A DNA stretch of 64,000 nt from Gnetum montanum (lineage: Eukaryota; Streptophyta; Gnetopsida; Gnetales; Gnetaceae). This document shows positions 11,171-21,520 of this stretch, piece by piece. Both the position numbers and the translations under genes were made by a program. The first letter of the stretch is position 1; the number at the start of each line of letters is the position of its first letter. The DNA is taken from assembly GCA_015680685.1 (NCBI GenBank), contig MNCI01002812.1:662830-726829 (forward strand), read 5' to 3'. The notes below the pieces were generated by a model, which saw only the letters and a program-made list of their open reading frames with translations, was not told the DNA's origin and did not search any database.

Positions 11171-12737
11171 AACCACGCTCAATTTTTTGAATATCCTCCT
11201 ATTAACTCAATTGTGAGGGAGATGGTTATTCATGCTAAATCATCCATATGGATCCTCAGCTTTTCTATTTTTTGTTTTTCACATTTTTTATTTTGCAAGT
11301 TATTTATTTTACAAATTTTTTATTATTAAAATTTTTCATATTTTTACAATGTTTTTTGTTTTACACCATCCTTAGTACATTTAAATATTCATTGGATATT
11401 TTAAAATTTCTTATATATTTTATTTTTTTGAGTGTGATTTTCAAATTTTTGCTAATAAAAGTGCTTTATTTCCTACAGGACACAGTGGTTCTTGGACTAC
11501 TACTAATGGTGGTTTATTCTTACTATTTGGTTTGCTAATGTATGGTTTCTATTTTTTTATTTTTGTATCAATGACTTAGTCATGGTTTCTTTTTCATGGA
11601 ATAGGCAGTGAGTCTACGACATCCACCCATTCATAAACTCTATGGTTTTTCTTGTTTTGGAAGTTTGAGGTCCCTTTCATTAAATCAACTTTTAACAAAT
11701 TTGTAACCTTGGTAGTTTTTGGAATTGGGAAGGATTCAAAGGTTTCAATAGGATGTGACTTCAAGAGGTCTCAATACTCTTTGTACTCTTCTACTTACTT
11801 GAGTGCTTGGGTGTTTTCATGGACTTTTTACCATTCCATTTCAACCACTAATAGGAAGTCAAATAAAGTCTTTTCATGGTGTGGTTCCCATCCAAATAAA
11901 ATAAAATAAAATAAAATATATATATAAAAAACATGATGGAAATTCAAAGCACACCTGTTAGACAAATAAATGGGCTACAAGTACTAGTTATGGGACTAGA
12001 AAGACATGTTACCCATGCCTAAAGGTCCCCTCTAACTAAGGCCCTCTTTCACTTCCTACTTCTCTTTTCTTCTCTTTATAGAATGGTGGTTGTTTTCTGG
12101 GTGCACTCTTGTATCTTGAGGGGATGGATTGGTCTAGAGTGGTAATGTGAAGTCATTGCAAGAGGTTGGTTTTGGTTTGGACCAAGGATGGATCTTCTTT
12201 AGTCATTTTAAACATGAACTCCACAAGGGACTTCTTATGACCTTCGTTGGAATTCCATTCCACCTTCTCCATCATCCATTTATGTTGACTATAACTCACC
12301 TCATTGTTAGTACCCATGTTCTTGATTCCATGTCTTAGTCTGACATCCAGGTTTTGGTTCTTAACTTCCATTGACCATTAGTTACCTATGGGGCCCACTA
12401 AATCCTTAGGTTGAGGTTATGTAAGGGAAAAAATGGCATGTGCTTGCTATGGGGAGGATACACTTGCATATCCCTTGGTTGGATTTGTTAAGTACCTTAT
12501 CCCTAGGTATTTTCACAAGTAGAATCTTTCATACACCCATCTTTTGCATCACCTCGTGTGTTCCTTTACATATTTTGTTCATTAAATACATTCTCCATCA
12601 AAATTTTTAATTTTTGAGCTTTCAAATATTCTCTTTAATGTTTTTATCATATTCTTGGATGTTTTGGGATTCCATAGACCCCAAATTCATTGAAAAATTC
12701 CATATATTTTTTGAGATATTCAAGTTTCAAGATTTTT
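11171..12737 (+). other. post-integrase noncoding tract, element C
   Basis: No convincing coding region. It is T-rich from 11250 to 11480. Its successive blocks match element D in reverse complement: 11460-11900 with 46930-47400, 11930-12050 with 46850-46990, and 12420-12570 with 46480-46620 (shared GGGGAGGA...CACTTGCATATC). The tract is therefore an inherited ~1.5-kb part of the element, not random filler. Short hydrophobic open frames at 11126-11538 come from the T-rich composition and I do not treat them as genes. Confidence 0.6.
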
Positions 12738-12795
12738 GTTGATGGGCCTTGTATATGGGGCCTCATTGACGTAAGGAAAAAAATACTATAAATAG
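12738..12795 (+). promoter_or_regulatory. internal promoter upstream of the 3' ORF, element C
   Basis: TTGTTGATGGGCC, ATATGGGGCC and CATTGACG motifs (12738-12772) are followed by a good TATA box, ACTATAAATAG, at 12785-12795. The same motif types occur in the U3 of this element's LTR (21521-21655). The ATG of the 3' ORF is at 13234, about 449 bp downstream. Element D has a TATA-like box at about 46205-46219, some 445 bp before its 3' ORF. Conserved spacing supports a real promoter with a leader; transcription itself is inferred. Confidence 0.55.
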
Positions 12796-13233
12796 GTGTG
12801 ATTCCACTTGGAAAATTTTACATTTTCTCATAAACACCAAAGAATTTTTTCAATTTTTTAGAGCCCAAAATCTTCCAGAGCCCATAACTCGTAAACTATT
12901 TATCTAAATCACTTTGTTCTTTGACCCTATAGCTATCAAAGGTAAGATCTTTGTCTTGGGGGCCACAAAAGTGACATTTTTGATAACAAATCTTTTGTGA
13001 TTTTTTCTAACTCCCACAAAGGTTTAATTGAAAAATCAACTATCAAACACTAAATTACAAGAGTGAAACCTTTCCAACAAGCTCTGCTGACATTTATGAT
13101 AAATAATTAATAAAATAATCAATTTGCCATTATCCAACCTTAGCCAAAGTGCAACAAACTAATAAGAAAATGTATTCAAAAATCTAAAGTTATACATTAT
13201 ATATACTAATCCATGGATGTGTTGTGACCACAT

Positions 13234-13270
13234 ATGACACCAAAAGGAAAGGACACGTAGGAAGCAAGAT
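13234..13270 (+). pseudogene. 3' ORF of element C, first codons (before insertion)
   Basis: The ATG at 13234 opens MTPKGKD, followed by an in-frame TAG. Element D's ORF starts MAPKGKHVQEGG at 45771 with the same upstream sequence (GTGATCACAT versus GTGACCACAT). The reading stops at 13270, where the E1 LTR begins, and resumes at 18506. The last five bases, AAGAT (13266-13270), are the left target-site duplication of composite E. Confidence 0.65.
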
Positions 13271-14820
13271 TGTAGCGACTAAAAACATTGGTGGCTAGAA
13301 CAACGAGAGGTTGCTAGGTGAACCCCAGATCTGTGTAAGGGCCATGCTAGAGAAAAATGGAAACGAGGTGCCCTGAATGGTCTAGTTGATCAGACAGGGA
13401 CTCAATCGGTGTATCTTAACCTTTCGTGAATGTTTGTTTCAAAAGCAATGTACATAAAGTAAAACGATGATCAATAAATGCAAAGTGATGAATAGTGAAA
13501 AACACGATGATAATAAGAAAATAGTAAAACAAACTTGGGTAAGAGAATGCACCACCCCAAGGTCATGGATTTGATCTTTGCTTTGTTGAAAGGGATACAA
13601 CTAGTTATGCAACACTGGAGAGGCACTGCTTACATAGAAAAGTATGATCACATATTTTCTGCTTGATACTTTGTTCACTAAGATGTCAAAATTCTTGACT
13701 CATAAAGGGATGTTTGAAGCCAACCAAGAAACTCAAAGATAACCAGAATGCACCAAAAAATGCCAACTCTACTCTCTAAAAGCCAACTTAGAAGCTAACT
13801 ACGTCAAAAGCCAGCCAAAAAAGCCAACCCTTTGAGCCTTGTTCACTAGGGTATTTATAGGGCCAGGAGCAGGAGAAAAATGTGGTCTAGATGCCATGTG
13901 TCCTGGACCCCACAAGATGCAAACATGACCATACCATGTAGGTGTGCGGTGTTGGGTGTGAACTTTGTTACGCTGTGACCATACTACCAAAACTGCATAT
14001 GTTGAAGTTCAATATGTTGGGTCTGGATAGGAACTTTTTTATGCATAAGTTACTTATGCTCTAGAGTTACTTATGAACTTTGTTATGCATAAGGAAACCA
14101 GCATAGGAGTCTAGAGCATTTTCCAGAAAGCCTTTGCACACGTCGAGTTCATCCTCAGGACATTTTGTTAATTTGCATATTTGCTACGCGACATAGTGTA
14201 GCATAGCGTAGCAACCAATGTGCCATGCATCTTTGTCTAATTCACAATTTTTTATTAGGAAACTCTACTTGAGGTTTGAGGACTAACTAAGACGAGGCAG
14301 TTTTGGAGGCCAAAGTGTTGCCAAATGCAGTCCTCTGGCTATGACCACTTGTTAGGGGAGCCTTCGCGTGTTCTACCTTTGTTACACCATGCTATGCTAC
14401 ATAGAGTAGCATAGCATAACACCTTGTGTTAGCTAAATCTTGACTTGTTTTGCGAACATTTTGTTAAATTTTCATTTGGTTGCTTGATCGATTTTTTCCA
14501 AGGCTTGCTATGTTGTACAGTGTAGCAGAATTCTTTACTAGAAAACTTGCCGAACTGTTTTGCTCATCCTGAACACTTTTGACAACTCCTAGCATGGTCT
14601 ATGGGTAGACTGTCAGCTTGGTCAATTATCTAGTTGGGTAGGTTAGAGAATCCAGCAGGCCTATCAGTCCTAGAGATAGAAAACTTGTTGGACTAGATAG
14701 TCTATCCTCAGTGCCTTCCATTTCGTACCAAGCCATCATGATGCTGCACTTGTGGAAGTCCTTGCCTAAATTCCAAGACTCTACTGAAGCATGAAGGCCC
14801 TAAAATTTTATGGTGTTTCA
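13271..14820 (-). repeat. LTR E1 (family E)
   Basis: A 1550-bp LTR. Read on the minus strand it runs TGAAACACCATAAAATTTTA ... TATAAATAC ... AGTCGCTACA. The TATA box is at 13851-13860 (plus GTATTTATAG). The U3 contains repeated TAGCATAGCGTAGC-like motifs around 14180-14420. The PPT and hairpin to its right mark it as a 3' LTR by position. It is homologous to E2 (17173-18505) and E3 (49317-50831). Confidence 0.8.
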
Positions 14821-14873
14821 CTGACCCCTCTTTGTTGACGTCTGGAGTATCTACCCCAGAGACGTTGACAAAG
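14821..14873 (-). other. PPT and upstream hairpin of E1
   Basis: Just inside the LTR the minus strand reads AAAGAGGGG then TCAG before TGAAACACC: a short polypurine tract, the plus-strand primer. Immediately upstream is an inverted repeat with arms 14830-14843 and 14860-14873 (12 of 14 pairs). Family copies E2 and E3 have the same arrangement. Confidence 0.6.
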
Positions 14874-16489
14874 AATACGAAACACTATGAAGGACAAGAC
14901 ACAAACATTGCTTTCCAGTGGTTGCTCAGATGCTGCTTCGCTATGCTTTGGAGTATCAGGATAGTAATGTAGGGAAAGGGAAGGGTGGATTTGAGGGGAC
15001 AAGTTCAAAAGGAAGAAGGATATAACATATTGCGTTCCCTCATCGAAGTGCTTATGAAGGAGTTAGTATGCATGGGCATCTTTCTTTTGCTAGTTTCTAA
15101 CCTCTCGTAGGAATGCTTAGAGATGGTCATTGCAAAACATCTAATGTGTCATTTGTTTTGGGCATGCTTTTTTTTGAGCTTTTTCTCTTTTACATTTTTC
15201 TTTTTCTGTGTTTCCATGTTCACTTGCAAACAACCTTGTTGTTGTAAGATAGGTGTTTCCTCCCCAAGATGAGTTGTGTTACATCCATGTGGGGATTTGA
15301 CCTGTCTACAGGTGCTTCCCATGCAGTGAGCTGCATTACACGCATCATGGACTTTGCATTTGAGCATATGGGAGGGCTTTACATGCATTGGAAAAGCTTG
15401 TAAAAGAGATGTGCAAAGGGGGACTATAGGTGTAAAAAATGAGATGTTAAAGGATAAGAGGGAGGGCAGGATGTGCACTCCCAAGTAGCCAAGCTAGTCT
15501 GAGTGATCACCTTGGAATGATGTAGTGCCCTGTCCTCTTGGCGAAATGCATCTCTGCCTGACACCACTCCGGCATGTACCCTGTAAACACAACAGAGAGC
15601 GAACTAGAAGAAAAAAATCTCAAATGAAGTAAAGGCAAAGGTCTTGCTTACTTTAGATGCTACTGGAGTAATGGACATTATTGTTGAGGCATGCGATGTT
15701 CAAACTAGGAAGGCCAGCAACAGCTTTGGCAATGGCAAAGCGAAGGGGTTGGCACCAAGGAGGCTATGAGTTGTGGTGATGCGAGTGCTTAGGAATCCCT
15801 TCGCAAGGCAAACATTATGCAGTTTAGTTTTAAGGTGAGGAGTCAAACAACTAAATGTCTTTCGAGTTTGGTTAATGGTGGGGGCTAGAGGGTAGCAACT
15901 TTGTGGAAAGGCCACAATAGTATTGGGACTCTAGAAGCAGGCATTGACAATAGGAGCTACCACCAGGGCAATGAGCGGTGGTAGCAGTAACTCCAGAAGG
16001 TCAGCAAGATGTCAGATGACATCTCTAAAGGATCAACAAGATGCTAGGGGCAGTGGAATTACATATATTTTATAGGATGTTTTCTTGTGATTATGAATTG
16101 CATTCTGGAATTGCAACATCCCACCCCGTGTTGGCACTATGAATCCTCACTTGTTTATAGGGTCATGAATACAGGCTAAGAACATTGTGCCATGAACCTA
16201 GTTTAAGGTCTTGGTAGACCATCAGATGTATTACTTTAAGGTCCCAGTAGACTACAATGTGCTAGTTTAAGGTCCTAGCAGACTGTTGTGCAAGTTTAAG
16301 GTCCTAGCAAAATGCTGTGCTAGTTTATCGTCATAGTAGATGGTAGATAGGCCAATTTTACATCATAGTGGATAGTCTGTGCTAGTTTAGAGTTATAGCA
16401 GAAAATTTGTGCTAGTTTAAAGTTATAGCAGACTATCTGTGCCAGTTTATAGTCATAGTAGACTATCTACTTATCTTGATTTTGCATTA
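14874..16489 (-). other. 3' untranslated region of E1
   Basis: This lies between the integrase relic and the PPT. I find no supported gene. It includes a short tandem repeat (16190-16470). Its partner in E3 is 50882-53230, with the same order of blocks, for example the ACAGGTGTTTCC / AGATGAGTTGTGTTACATC region at 15240-15300 versus 51350-51440. Short open frames here (15149-15484, 15700-15915) have no recognisable motif. Confidence 0.55.
16190..16470. repeat. ~30-bp tandem repeat in the E1 3' UTR
   Basis: Units such as TGTGCTAGTTTAGAGTTATA are followed by GCAGAAAATT or GCAGACTATC, with a period near 30 bp and about nine degenerate copies. The same core (GTGCTAGTTTA...AT.GTAGA) is expanded to more than 30 copies in E3 at 52045-53225. 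Confidence 0.7.
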
Positions 16490-17121
16490 GGCATAGTATG
16501 GATTGAGGTAGACGTGGATCACTATATTTGCAAACACATTGCCCTCCATGTTGGCCAGCTTAAAGGCCCCATTATCCTAGGCTTTTGTGACTATTAATGG
16601 ATCTTTCCAGTTTGCTGAGAACTTGCTTGCATGCTCACATACAAATTTGAGAACCAGGTTCCCCTTTTTTATTGGCTGTTGGTGTAGATTGGCATGATGC
16701 TTTCATTGTTGCTCTTCTTGATACAATTTGATGTGACCATGTGTTTGTACATGCTCCTCCTCTATGGAGTCGAGGTCAATGATCCTTGACCTGTTGCTCT
16801 GGGCCTCATTCACGATGCTTGAAAGGATCATTCGAAGTGATGGTACCTGCCATTTAATAGGTAACATCGCCTCAGATCTGTAAACAAGGCTATAAGGAAT
16901 CTTACTTGTTGTCGTTCTGCATGTCGTTCGGTAATCCCATAGCACGTAGAAGATTTGCTTGTGCCATCACCTCTTGCTATTACCAAGAATCTTTTTGAGC
17001 AAGTTTATGATGGCCTTATTGTTGCCTCTACCTAACCATTTGCCTGTGGGTAGTATGGTGATGAAAAGGATTGCTTAATGCCAAGGTTTCTACAAAAGGT
17101 TTTTGTTTCCACACTGCTAAA
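16490..17121 (-). pseudogene. integrase relic (C-terminal part), family E
   Basis: Minus-strand reading gives ETKTFCRNLGIKQSF, SSPYYPQANG, then an open piece at 16703-16945 with LWDYRTTCRTTTSKIPYSLV and YRSEAMLPI, followed by a His/Gln-rich stretch and KKGNLVLKFV. This is the Glu-side half of the catalytic core plus the C-terminal domain of a Tat-like plant gypsy integrase, clearly different from the B/C/D type. It is cut at about 17121, next to where the second catalytic Asp block (DNGP in E3) would lie, and joined to an inverted LTR unit. Confidence 0.82.
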
Positions 17122-17172
17122 TTGTTGACATCTCTCAGGCCACTCCTCCAGATGTCAACAAAGAGGGGCCAT
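17122..17172 (+). other. PPT and upstream hairpin of E2
   Basis: TTGTTGACATCT (17122-17133) pairs perfectly with AGATGTCAACAA (17150-17161) over a 16-nt loop. AAAGAGGGG (17160-17168) and CCAT then lead into TGAAACACC of the LTR. The inverted half of the composite starts exactly at the 5' base of this hairpin. Confidence 0.65.
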
Positions 17173-18505
17173 TGAAACACCATAAAATTTTAGGTCTCGG
17201 CATCGTGACTGCAAATATGACTAAGTGTTAAAATAGTGACACTTTGCCCGTATTTTTCCAAGTGTTGAGTGTAGTCAGCTCCAATTGCTACATTTGAAAA
17301 ATTTTTCGAAGTGTCAGAACGATGGCTGTTTCTGCACACTCTTACACCACAGAACACCCTGTTACATTGCACATTGTTACACTGCATAGCGTAGGATAGC
17401 GTTACACACTATTACATTGTGTAACACCCTATTACGCTGTGCACTATTACACTGCATAGCGTAGTGTAGTATAACACCATGTTATGTGCTGGTATGCGCT
17501 ATTACATTGCACCTCGTTACGTTGCATAGCATAGTGTAGCGTAACACTCTATTATGTAGCAACCTGTTATGTTTTGTAGCACTATGTTCAGCGTTACAGC
17601 CAGTGTCCCATGTCCTACACGTAACACGGGACGAGTATAGTGGACAATAGTAGCCAATGTTCCATGTCCCATGTGTAAGATGGGATGAGCGTAGCAGATA
17701 GCATGGTCTCACCCACTACACTGCCACATGGCACTTGATCGACATTCTGAGATAACCCTAGCCCTATAAATACCTCTACGTCCTCTTTTGAAAAAAAGAG
17801 GAAAAAAGGAGGGAGGCTTCCATTTCTTTACCAACAAGGAAATTGGCACTTCCATTTTAGCATTTGGCATTTTGGTATCTTGGCATTTAGCTCCATGGGA
17901 AAATGAGACCCAGAGCACACCACATTGGCAAAGAGGCATATCTACACCACACGGTACACTGCAACCCCATTGTAGCCTAGTGGAACATCACATGGTACAC
18001 CATGGCTACCAACTTGGTAGGCACAGTTCAACACAGTAAGCACTAGACTTCACAGCTTGACACCATTGAGGCTATGATTGTGCTCCCACTATTCCTATTG
18101 TACATTGTGTATACTTTGTGAATTTGCTACACTCCCCTTTTTGGGGTGGTGCACTACTATTCTCAAATTATTTTACATTTCTCAACCATTTTTCTTTGGT
18201 ATGTAGCGAAATGCTCACATTTTCCTGCTTTTTCATACATATTTGCATGTTTACATTACTGTTCTTAGGATGGGACACCCTACTACACGCTATCTTTCCT
18301 GGACCTGATGCCCGCATGTAACATAGTATAAACCCTTTTGTAGATAGTCATTTTAACACCACGTAAGTCCTTGTCTGATCGACAAGATCGTTTAGGGCAC
18401 CTCATTTCCATTTTCTCCAGCACGGCCCTCACATGGATCTGTGGTTAGGCTATGTGCTCGAAGACCCCTCAATGTTTCCAGCCACCAACATTTTCTGTCA
18501 CTACA
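17173..18505 (+). repeat. LTR E2 (family E)
   Basis: A 1333-bp LTR on the plus strand: TGAAACACC ... CTATAAATA at 17764-17772 ... GTCACTACA. U3 at 17340-17580 has three long copies of a CATAGCGTAG/GTAACAC motif 64-71 bp apart. The sequence after the TATA box is purine-rich (GAAAAAAAGAGGAAAAAAGG). No PBS follows its CA end. Instead the sequence returns to the 3' ORF of element C, so this is an outer boundary of the composite. Confidence 0.8.
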
Positions 18506-21356
18506 AGGATCATCCCAACCAAGGGAGAAACATCCTAGAATGGAAAGGGGCCAAAACTAGCCCCAGGAAGAACCATTAGAAACACACACCATAGGTTCTC
18601 TTAGGGAAGAGGTAGAAGTGGAATCTATCAAATAGATTCTAGAGCCAATAGAATGCTCCCATCGGGATGATGTGTTAGCACAACCAGCAAATCTTGAGGT
18701 GACCTTAATAGAGGTCTACCTAAATCAAATCCCAAGAAGGTCCAAAAATTAGTGCTTTAGGAGTTAGATTTTAGCCCTTTCTTGGAGCATGCACCAAGAG
18801 AAGTACAAGACTAGCTAAAGGCACCTCCCATGTGGCCAAGCATCACTTCCACCAGGGAGTGGTACATGAAAGAGACATTCCTATTCTTGAATACTAGGTA
18901 GCTTGGATCAGTAGTAAAAATCAAGGACATATTAATGTCCTACTTAGCGTAGGCCATTGCTACAGTGCCTGGGTTACCTAAAACATGGGTGAACCTTATT
19001 GAGATCCCAATGTAGGAAGATCTTAGTATCAAGAAAGAATGGGTGCAATGGTGCTATGGTGTCAACCACAAGGAGTTTGGAACACTCACATTAGCAGAGA
19101 GGATTTATTACAAGATTGTAGCCTTCCACATTCCATAGTGAGGCCAAGCAAAATCACCACCTTCTCTACTCAAGCATGCATCACTTTAAGGGGGAGATTT
19201 CCTATGAACCCTTTGCAGTTGATCTATCTAGAGATGGAGAAGTGATTTAAAGAAAATGAACNGACTTATCCTTCATCATTTCTGCCCAATTGGTAGCCAA
19301 AACAATTCTAATAGTATCGTTGGTGTAATGGACTATCCCTCCCCTTCAAAAGCATTTCCTAATGAGGCATGGAAAGGGGAGTGCCTTCCTTCCATGTTCA
19401 TTTTCTTTAAATCACTTCTCCATCTCTAGATAGATCAACTGCAAAGGGTTCATAGGAAATCTCCCCCTTAAAGTGATGCATGCTTGAGTAGAGAAGGTGG
19501 TGATTTTGCTTGGCCTCACTATGGAATGTGGAAGGCTACAATCTTGTAATAAATCCTCTCTGCTAATGTGAGTGTTCCAAACTCCTTGTGGTTGNTCATT
19601 TATCTATAGACGAGTAATGAGTCACCTCAATAAGGGGGCCTAAATAATTAGCTTGATGGATAAGGGTGGATCCATTTTCTTAGTCCAAAAAATGCAACTA
19701 CTTGTGAGGTTGAATTTGAGCACTAGAGAGATCATAGTATCTCAAAATAACAACCACTTTCAGAAATATTTGAGAACGTTGCAACCTTATTAGTCCACTT
19801 GGAGGAGGATGAGGGGGCAATTGTACTGGTGATGTAGTACCAAGGGTAGGAGACAATAGTAGAAATGGTTGCTAAAAATATTGCCAAAACTCTCAACGCA
19901 CCTATGACATTTGTACCAAACATCATTGTGCTCAAGGATGTGTAGATGTTTGCAGGAATCACAAATAGTAGAATAAACATAGCATAGCATGAAGAACTAC
20001 TAGATTGATTGGTGGGGACTAGGCAACCACTTCCAAATGTCTTTGACCTTTTGGACAACATTAATGCAATCTAGTTGGAGCTGCTGGAGGAAAGGGATGA
20101 AAACATCATATTTGAGGGGCAACATAAAATAACAAAGGAGTGGAATGAATGCTTGACTATTGAAGTTACTGAACTAAGAGCCTAGATTGCTGATCTTACA
20201 TTCCTCAACCCCACATTGCTAAGAGATGAGGCTATGGAATAGCTTCACACCAAACTTAAAGGGGTTGAGGATGTAAAGGAGAAAACCATGTTTTATTGAT
20301 CCTGGTAGAGGCCACACAACATAAGATTTAGAAGGCCTTGGATTAGACCTACTAGGAGAATGTCCAACTAACCATAGAGAATCATCGCCTATGTAATGTT
20401 GATGCACACAAGCAATAGTTAATAAATTTCATCCATCAACAATAAGAGAAATTGGCTAGAGTAAACATAAAAGTGAGGAGATTGATAGTGGAAAATAGAA
20501 ATATCTCCATGGAGGAAGTCTGTGCCCTTTGCCAAAAAACTACGACTGGATAGCTACTTAGAAATCAAAGGCTCTAAAATTTGAGAGAGTCAAGGATCAT
20601 TATAGAGAGAAATTTGGTCTACAAAAGGATGTAAATGAAAAACACATTTGGTTTGTAAAGGCAAAAGCAAATGAAGCCCTTTAGCAACTCTGGTAAGGTA
20701 GAGAAGTTTGGCAACCCATTGTTGATGGGATAGATGGTTACAATAAGGTAGAAATTTTCATAAAGGAGTTGTAGATCGAGGAGATGATAGAATATATGAA
20801 GCTTTCCAATCTCTGTTATGCAAAGTTGGCCATGTTGATTGTTGGAAGACCATGGTCAAAGCTCAAAAAATAGGTGGCCAGCTCATACTTATTATACAAG
20901 GCCAAGGTCAAGCACCACAATGACACCAGGGACAAGCTTATGGTGGCTAACACTGAAGTCAAAGTTCTCAAGGTACAATTCACTAATCAACAATGAATTA
21001 CTGAGAATCTAGCCAAAAGGATGAATGCTTACCAAGAGCTGTAGAATGTAGTTAGGGCATTCAATATCAAATGCAAATAGTTCACTACCTAGTTTGTTAA
21101 TGTGAAGGAGATGCTCCCAATAATGCCCTATCCATGGGATATCTCTATTCTAGCACACATTAGTGATGCCATGTGGATTATGAATGATCCCTAGAGCAAG
21201 GAGAAGAAGATGAAGGCATTGCTAGGTGATTTTCACCTTCCACTAGAGGTTGTAGCTATAGCAAGACAACCACAGCTATCTCAGCTATCACACATGCTTG
21301 AAGTTGGCAAAGATCCTTTAGAACATTAGGAGCCACCATTGCCTGGGACTGTTTGA
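18506..21356 (+). pseudogene. 3' ORF of element C, main part (unidentified ~950-residue protein)
   Basis: I cannot name this protein. It aligns along its length with the minus-strand ORF of element D (42927-45771). Matching pieces include KDILMSYLA/KDILLSYSM, KKEWVQWCYGVNHKEFGTLT, AFSTHECATLSGRF (D) and LIYLEMEKWFKENE. The C-terminal half is Lys/Glu/Gln-rich and coiled-coil-like (YLLYKAKVKHHNDTRDKL). It ends MKALLGDFHLPLEV and a Pro-rich tail with stop at 21354-21356. Its position after pol resembles the extra 3' ORF of Athila-type elements, but I see no signal peptide or membrane segment. A weak resemblance to the putative plant transposon protein domain is possible. Stops are frequent. 19263-19594 is wrongly oriented in this assembly. 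Confidence 0.6.
19063..19594. other. perfect 199-nt inverted repeat flanked by single Ns (misoriented contig)
   Basis: 19063-19261 and 19396-19594 are exact reverse complements over 199 nt. Ns sit at 19262 and 19595. All other repeats here are heavily diverged, so perfect identity is anomalous. Reverse-complementing 19263-19594 restores collinearity with element D: WFKENE is followed by HGRKALPFPCLI and then EMMKDK. I conclude that the contig between the Ns was placed in the wrong orientation and overlaps its neighbour. Confidence 0.85.
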
Positions 21357-21520
21357 TCTTCTCCATCATCTTCATGCAATCAAAAGAAGTGTTATTTAAT
21401 TATTTTTGTGTAGTCATGTCATGGTGTTTGAATTTTGTTTTGTGAACATAAAAATTTTGTAATGTGTTGATCTATATACTTGGGCACTCAGTTTTGTCAA
21501 GTCAGTTGTTTTGTTAATCA

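Larger units (their letters stand above)
13271..18505. mobile_element. composite E: two family-E LTRs in inverted (tail-to-tail) orientation
   Basis: The unit is LTR E1 (minus), its PPT/hairpin, 3' UTR and truncated integrase (all minus), then an abrupt switch at about 17121/17122 to hairpin, PPT and LTR E2 on the plus strand. Both outer ends are U5 ends (TGTAG.GAC on the left, GTCACTACA on the right). Flanks are AAGAT (13266-13270) and AGGAT (18506-18510), a 5-bp direct repeat with one mismatch. Element C's 3' ORF continues across the unit when it is removed, so the whole 5.2 kb behaves as one insertion. E1 and E2 are clearly diverged from each other, which argues against an assembly palindrome. 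Confidence 0.75.

Noticed and set aside
13271-18505. Composite E as an assembly artefact (false palindrome)
   Set aside because: The two LTRs are strongly diverged and of different length, no Ns lie at the junction, and a 5-bp target repeat flanks the whole unit.
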